In this document: positions 5,147 to 6,362 of the stretch, piece after piece
Layout of the letters: each line of letters begins with the position of its first letter
Numbering within the stretch: the stretch's first letter is position 1
DNA from: an uncultured Eubacteriales bacterium
GTDB taxonomy: Bacteria; Bacillota; Clostridia; Oscillospirales; Butyricicoccaceae
NCBI GenBank assembly: GCA_934630445.1
Contig: CAKTWY010000145.1
Location: 1-6,362, forward strand
Length of the DNA: 6,362 nucleotides
Direction of reading: 5' to 3'
The notes under the pieces: generated by a model
The model's input: the letters and a program-made list of their open reading frames with translations, nothing else
Databases searched by the model: none
Told to the model about the DNA's origin: nothing
Position numbers and translations under genes: made by a program

Positions 5147-6362
5147 ATGGCGACGTTTGAAGAGTTCTACAAAAAGGTAACGCATGCGGCTGCGCGTGGA
5201 GAGGTGGCACGCGCACTGGAGGAGATCGAAAAAGGAAAGTTCAGCGCAAGTGAGCTCGACTGCCTGCTGCATCCTGAGCGGCAGCCGCTGATCTGGCACC
5301 TCGGAGACTGCGCGTGCCCACCGGAGGGCGCGCACGCCTGTATCGAGAGCTGCCCGTTTGAGGCGATCGCGCCCGGCGAGGGCGGAAATGTGAAGATCGA
5401 TTCCGAAAAGTGCCTCGGCTGTGCGGTATGCATCGACGCCTGCAAGGAAGGGCGGCTGATGGCCAGCCGTGATATCCTGCCCGCGCTTCGCGCGGTGCGC
5501 GCGGCACAGGGCAAGGCATACGCGCTTATCGCGCCGGCTTTTTTGGGCCAGTTTGCCGGCGGACGGGAGGTCACGCCCGGAAAGCTGCGCACGGCGCTGA
5601 AAAAGGTCGGCTTTGGCGGGATGGTGGAGGTGGCGCTCTTTGCCGATATCCTGACGCTGAAAGAAGCGTTTGAATTCGATCACAACATCACGCGGGAGGG
5701 CGATTTTCAGCTGACAAGCTGCTGCTGCCCGATGTGGATCGCAATGATCAAAAAGGTTTATCATGAGCTGATGCCGCATGTGCCTGGTGCCGTCTCTCCG
5801 ATGATCGCGGCAGGGCGGACGATCAAGGCGCTCTTTCCGGATGCAGTGACGGTGTTTATCGGGCCATGTCTGGCCAAAAAAGCGGAGGCGCGCGAGGCGG
5901 ACCTTGCCGGGGCGGTCGATTACGTGCTCACGTTTCAGGAGATCCAGGAGGTCTTTGACGTGCTTGAGATCCGCCCGGAGATGTGCGAGGACAGCGCGCG
6001 GGATCATTCTTCCTATGCCGGGCGCATCTATGCGCGGGCGGGCGGTGTGTCGGAGGCGGTAACGGAAACAGTGCGCCGCATCAGCCCGCACAGAACCATC
6101 GCTGTGCGCGCTGAACGTGCGGATGGCGTGAGCGCATGCCGTGAGATGCTCAAAAGGCTCCAGAACGGGGAATCGGGCGCCAACTTTTTTGAGGGGATGG
6201 GCTGTGCGGGCGGCTGCGTCGGCGGGCCGAAGGTGGTGCTGGCCAAGGAGCAGGGGGCGGCGGAAGTACAGCGCTATGCGGACGGTGCCGAAGGGCGCAC
6301 GCCGATGGATAACCCCTATGTGGTGGAGCTTCTGCGCCGTCTCGGTGTTGACACGGTAGAGG
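5147..6362 (+). CDS. Group B [FeFe]-hydrogenase (5' part, runs off the window)
   Basis: A cytosolic iron-only hydrogenase that interconverts protons plus electrons with H2 at an H-cluster. The 405 residues seen have no stop; roughly the last 50 of a family of about 450-460 are missing. An N-terminal two-cluster ferredoxin domain uses Cys55, 57, 65, 69 (CAC...CIESCP) and Cys89, 92, 95, 99 (CLGCAVCIDAC). The H-domain has L1 TSCCCPMW (190-197), L2 GPCLAKKAE (239-247) and L3 EGMGCAGGCVGGP (349-361). By alignment with Clostridium pasteurianum CpI, Cys194, 241, 353 and 357 would bind the cubane and Cys193 would be the proton relay. The additional cysteine in TSCCCP and the GP-ending L3 mark group B (CpIII-like, TIGR04105). 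ATG 5147 has GGAGGAG (5133-5139) 7 nt upstream. HydE, HydF and HydG maturases, needed for activity, are not in view. Physiological direction of group B enzymes is unsettled. Confidence 0.93.
   Translation, partial: MATFEEFYKKVTHAAARGEVARALEEIEKGKFSASELDCLLHPERQPLIWHLGDCACPPEGAHACIESCPFEAIAPGEGGNVKIDSEKCLGCAVCIDACKEGRLMASRDILPALRAVRAAQGKAYALIAPAFLGQFAGGREVTPGKLRTALKKVGFGGMVEVALFADILTLKEAFEFDHNITREGDFQLTSCCCPMWIAMIKKVYHELMPHVPGAVSPMIAAGRTIKALFPDAVTVFIGPCLAKKAEAREADLAGAVDYVLTFQEIQEVFDVLEIRPEMCEDSARDHSSYAGRIYARAGGVSEAVTETVRRISPHRTIAVRAERADGVSACREMLKRLQNGESGANFFEGMGCAGGCVGGPKVVLAKEQGAAEVQRYADGAEGRTPMDNPYVVELLRRLGVDTVE

Noticed and set aside
5033..6091. Long minus-strand open frame of 352 codons opposite the hydrogenase
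   Set aside because: It is the antisense of a clear [FeFe]-hydrogenase frame. Its translation is Arg/His/Ala-rich with no motif, has no ribosome-binding site, and runs through both promoters. Long antisense frames are expected in GC-rich genes.

Overview
The window looks like a chromosomal segment of a strictly anaerobic, GC-rich member of the Clostridia (gut-type Bacillota). The pointers are a group B [FeFe]-hydrogenase, an Ogt with the Firmicutes-style AQAVGGA helix, a DUF2975/small-HTH gene pair, strong Shine-Dalgarno sequences of the AGGAGG type, and G/C-rich third codon positions. No genus can be assigned from the sequence alone. I see no mobile element, CRISPR array, tRNA or rRNA.

Layout. 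Positions 1-103 hold the 3' end of an unrecognised plus-strand gene, closed by a GC-rich hairpin (121-178). A minus-strand O6-alkylguanine-DNA alkyltransferase (ogt, 177-710) follows. It is divergent, across a short intergenic region, from a plus-strand pair: a YkvA-like DUF1232 membrane protein (808-1260) and a TIGR01212 radical SAM protein (1257-2198, GTG start overlapping the previous stop). A bidirectional terminator (about 2239-2285) separates this pair from a convergent minus-strand operon. In transcription order that operon is DUF2975 membrane protein (4965-4519), YozG-like Cro/C1 HTH regulator (4507-4298), large DUF4153/DUF4173-type polytopic membrane protein (4295-2679) and a small three-helix membrane protein with a TTG start (2662-2336). 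Gaps between these genes are 2 to 16 nt.

Divergent from that operon is the 5' part of a group B [FeFe]-hydrogenase (5147 to beyond 6362). The AT-rich intergenic region between them carries a good promoter on each strand and a perfect 10-bp inverted repeat. The repeat contains most of the hydrogenase -35 box and nearly touches the operon's -35 box.

Working together. DUF2975 and the small HTH protein are a known conserved pair and probably form a membrane-linked regulatory unit. The co-transcribed DUF4153/DUF4173 and three-helix proteins suggest an envelope module under its control. Because the hydrogenase promoter shares the control region, the HTH protein may also affect hydrogen metabolism; this is inference. 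The plus-strand half is more housekeeping: DNA alkylation repair, and a radical SAM protein of the YhcC/YtqA family linked to tRNA wobble-uridine modification.
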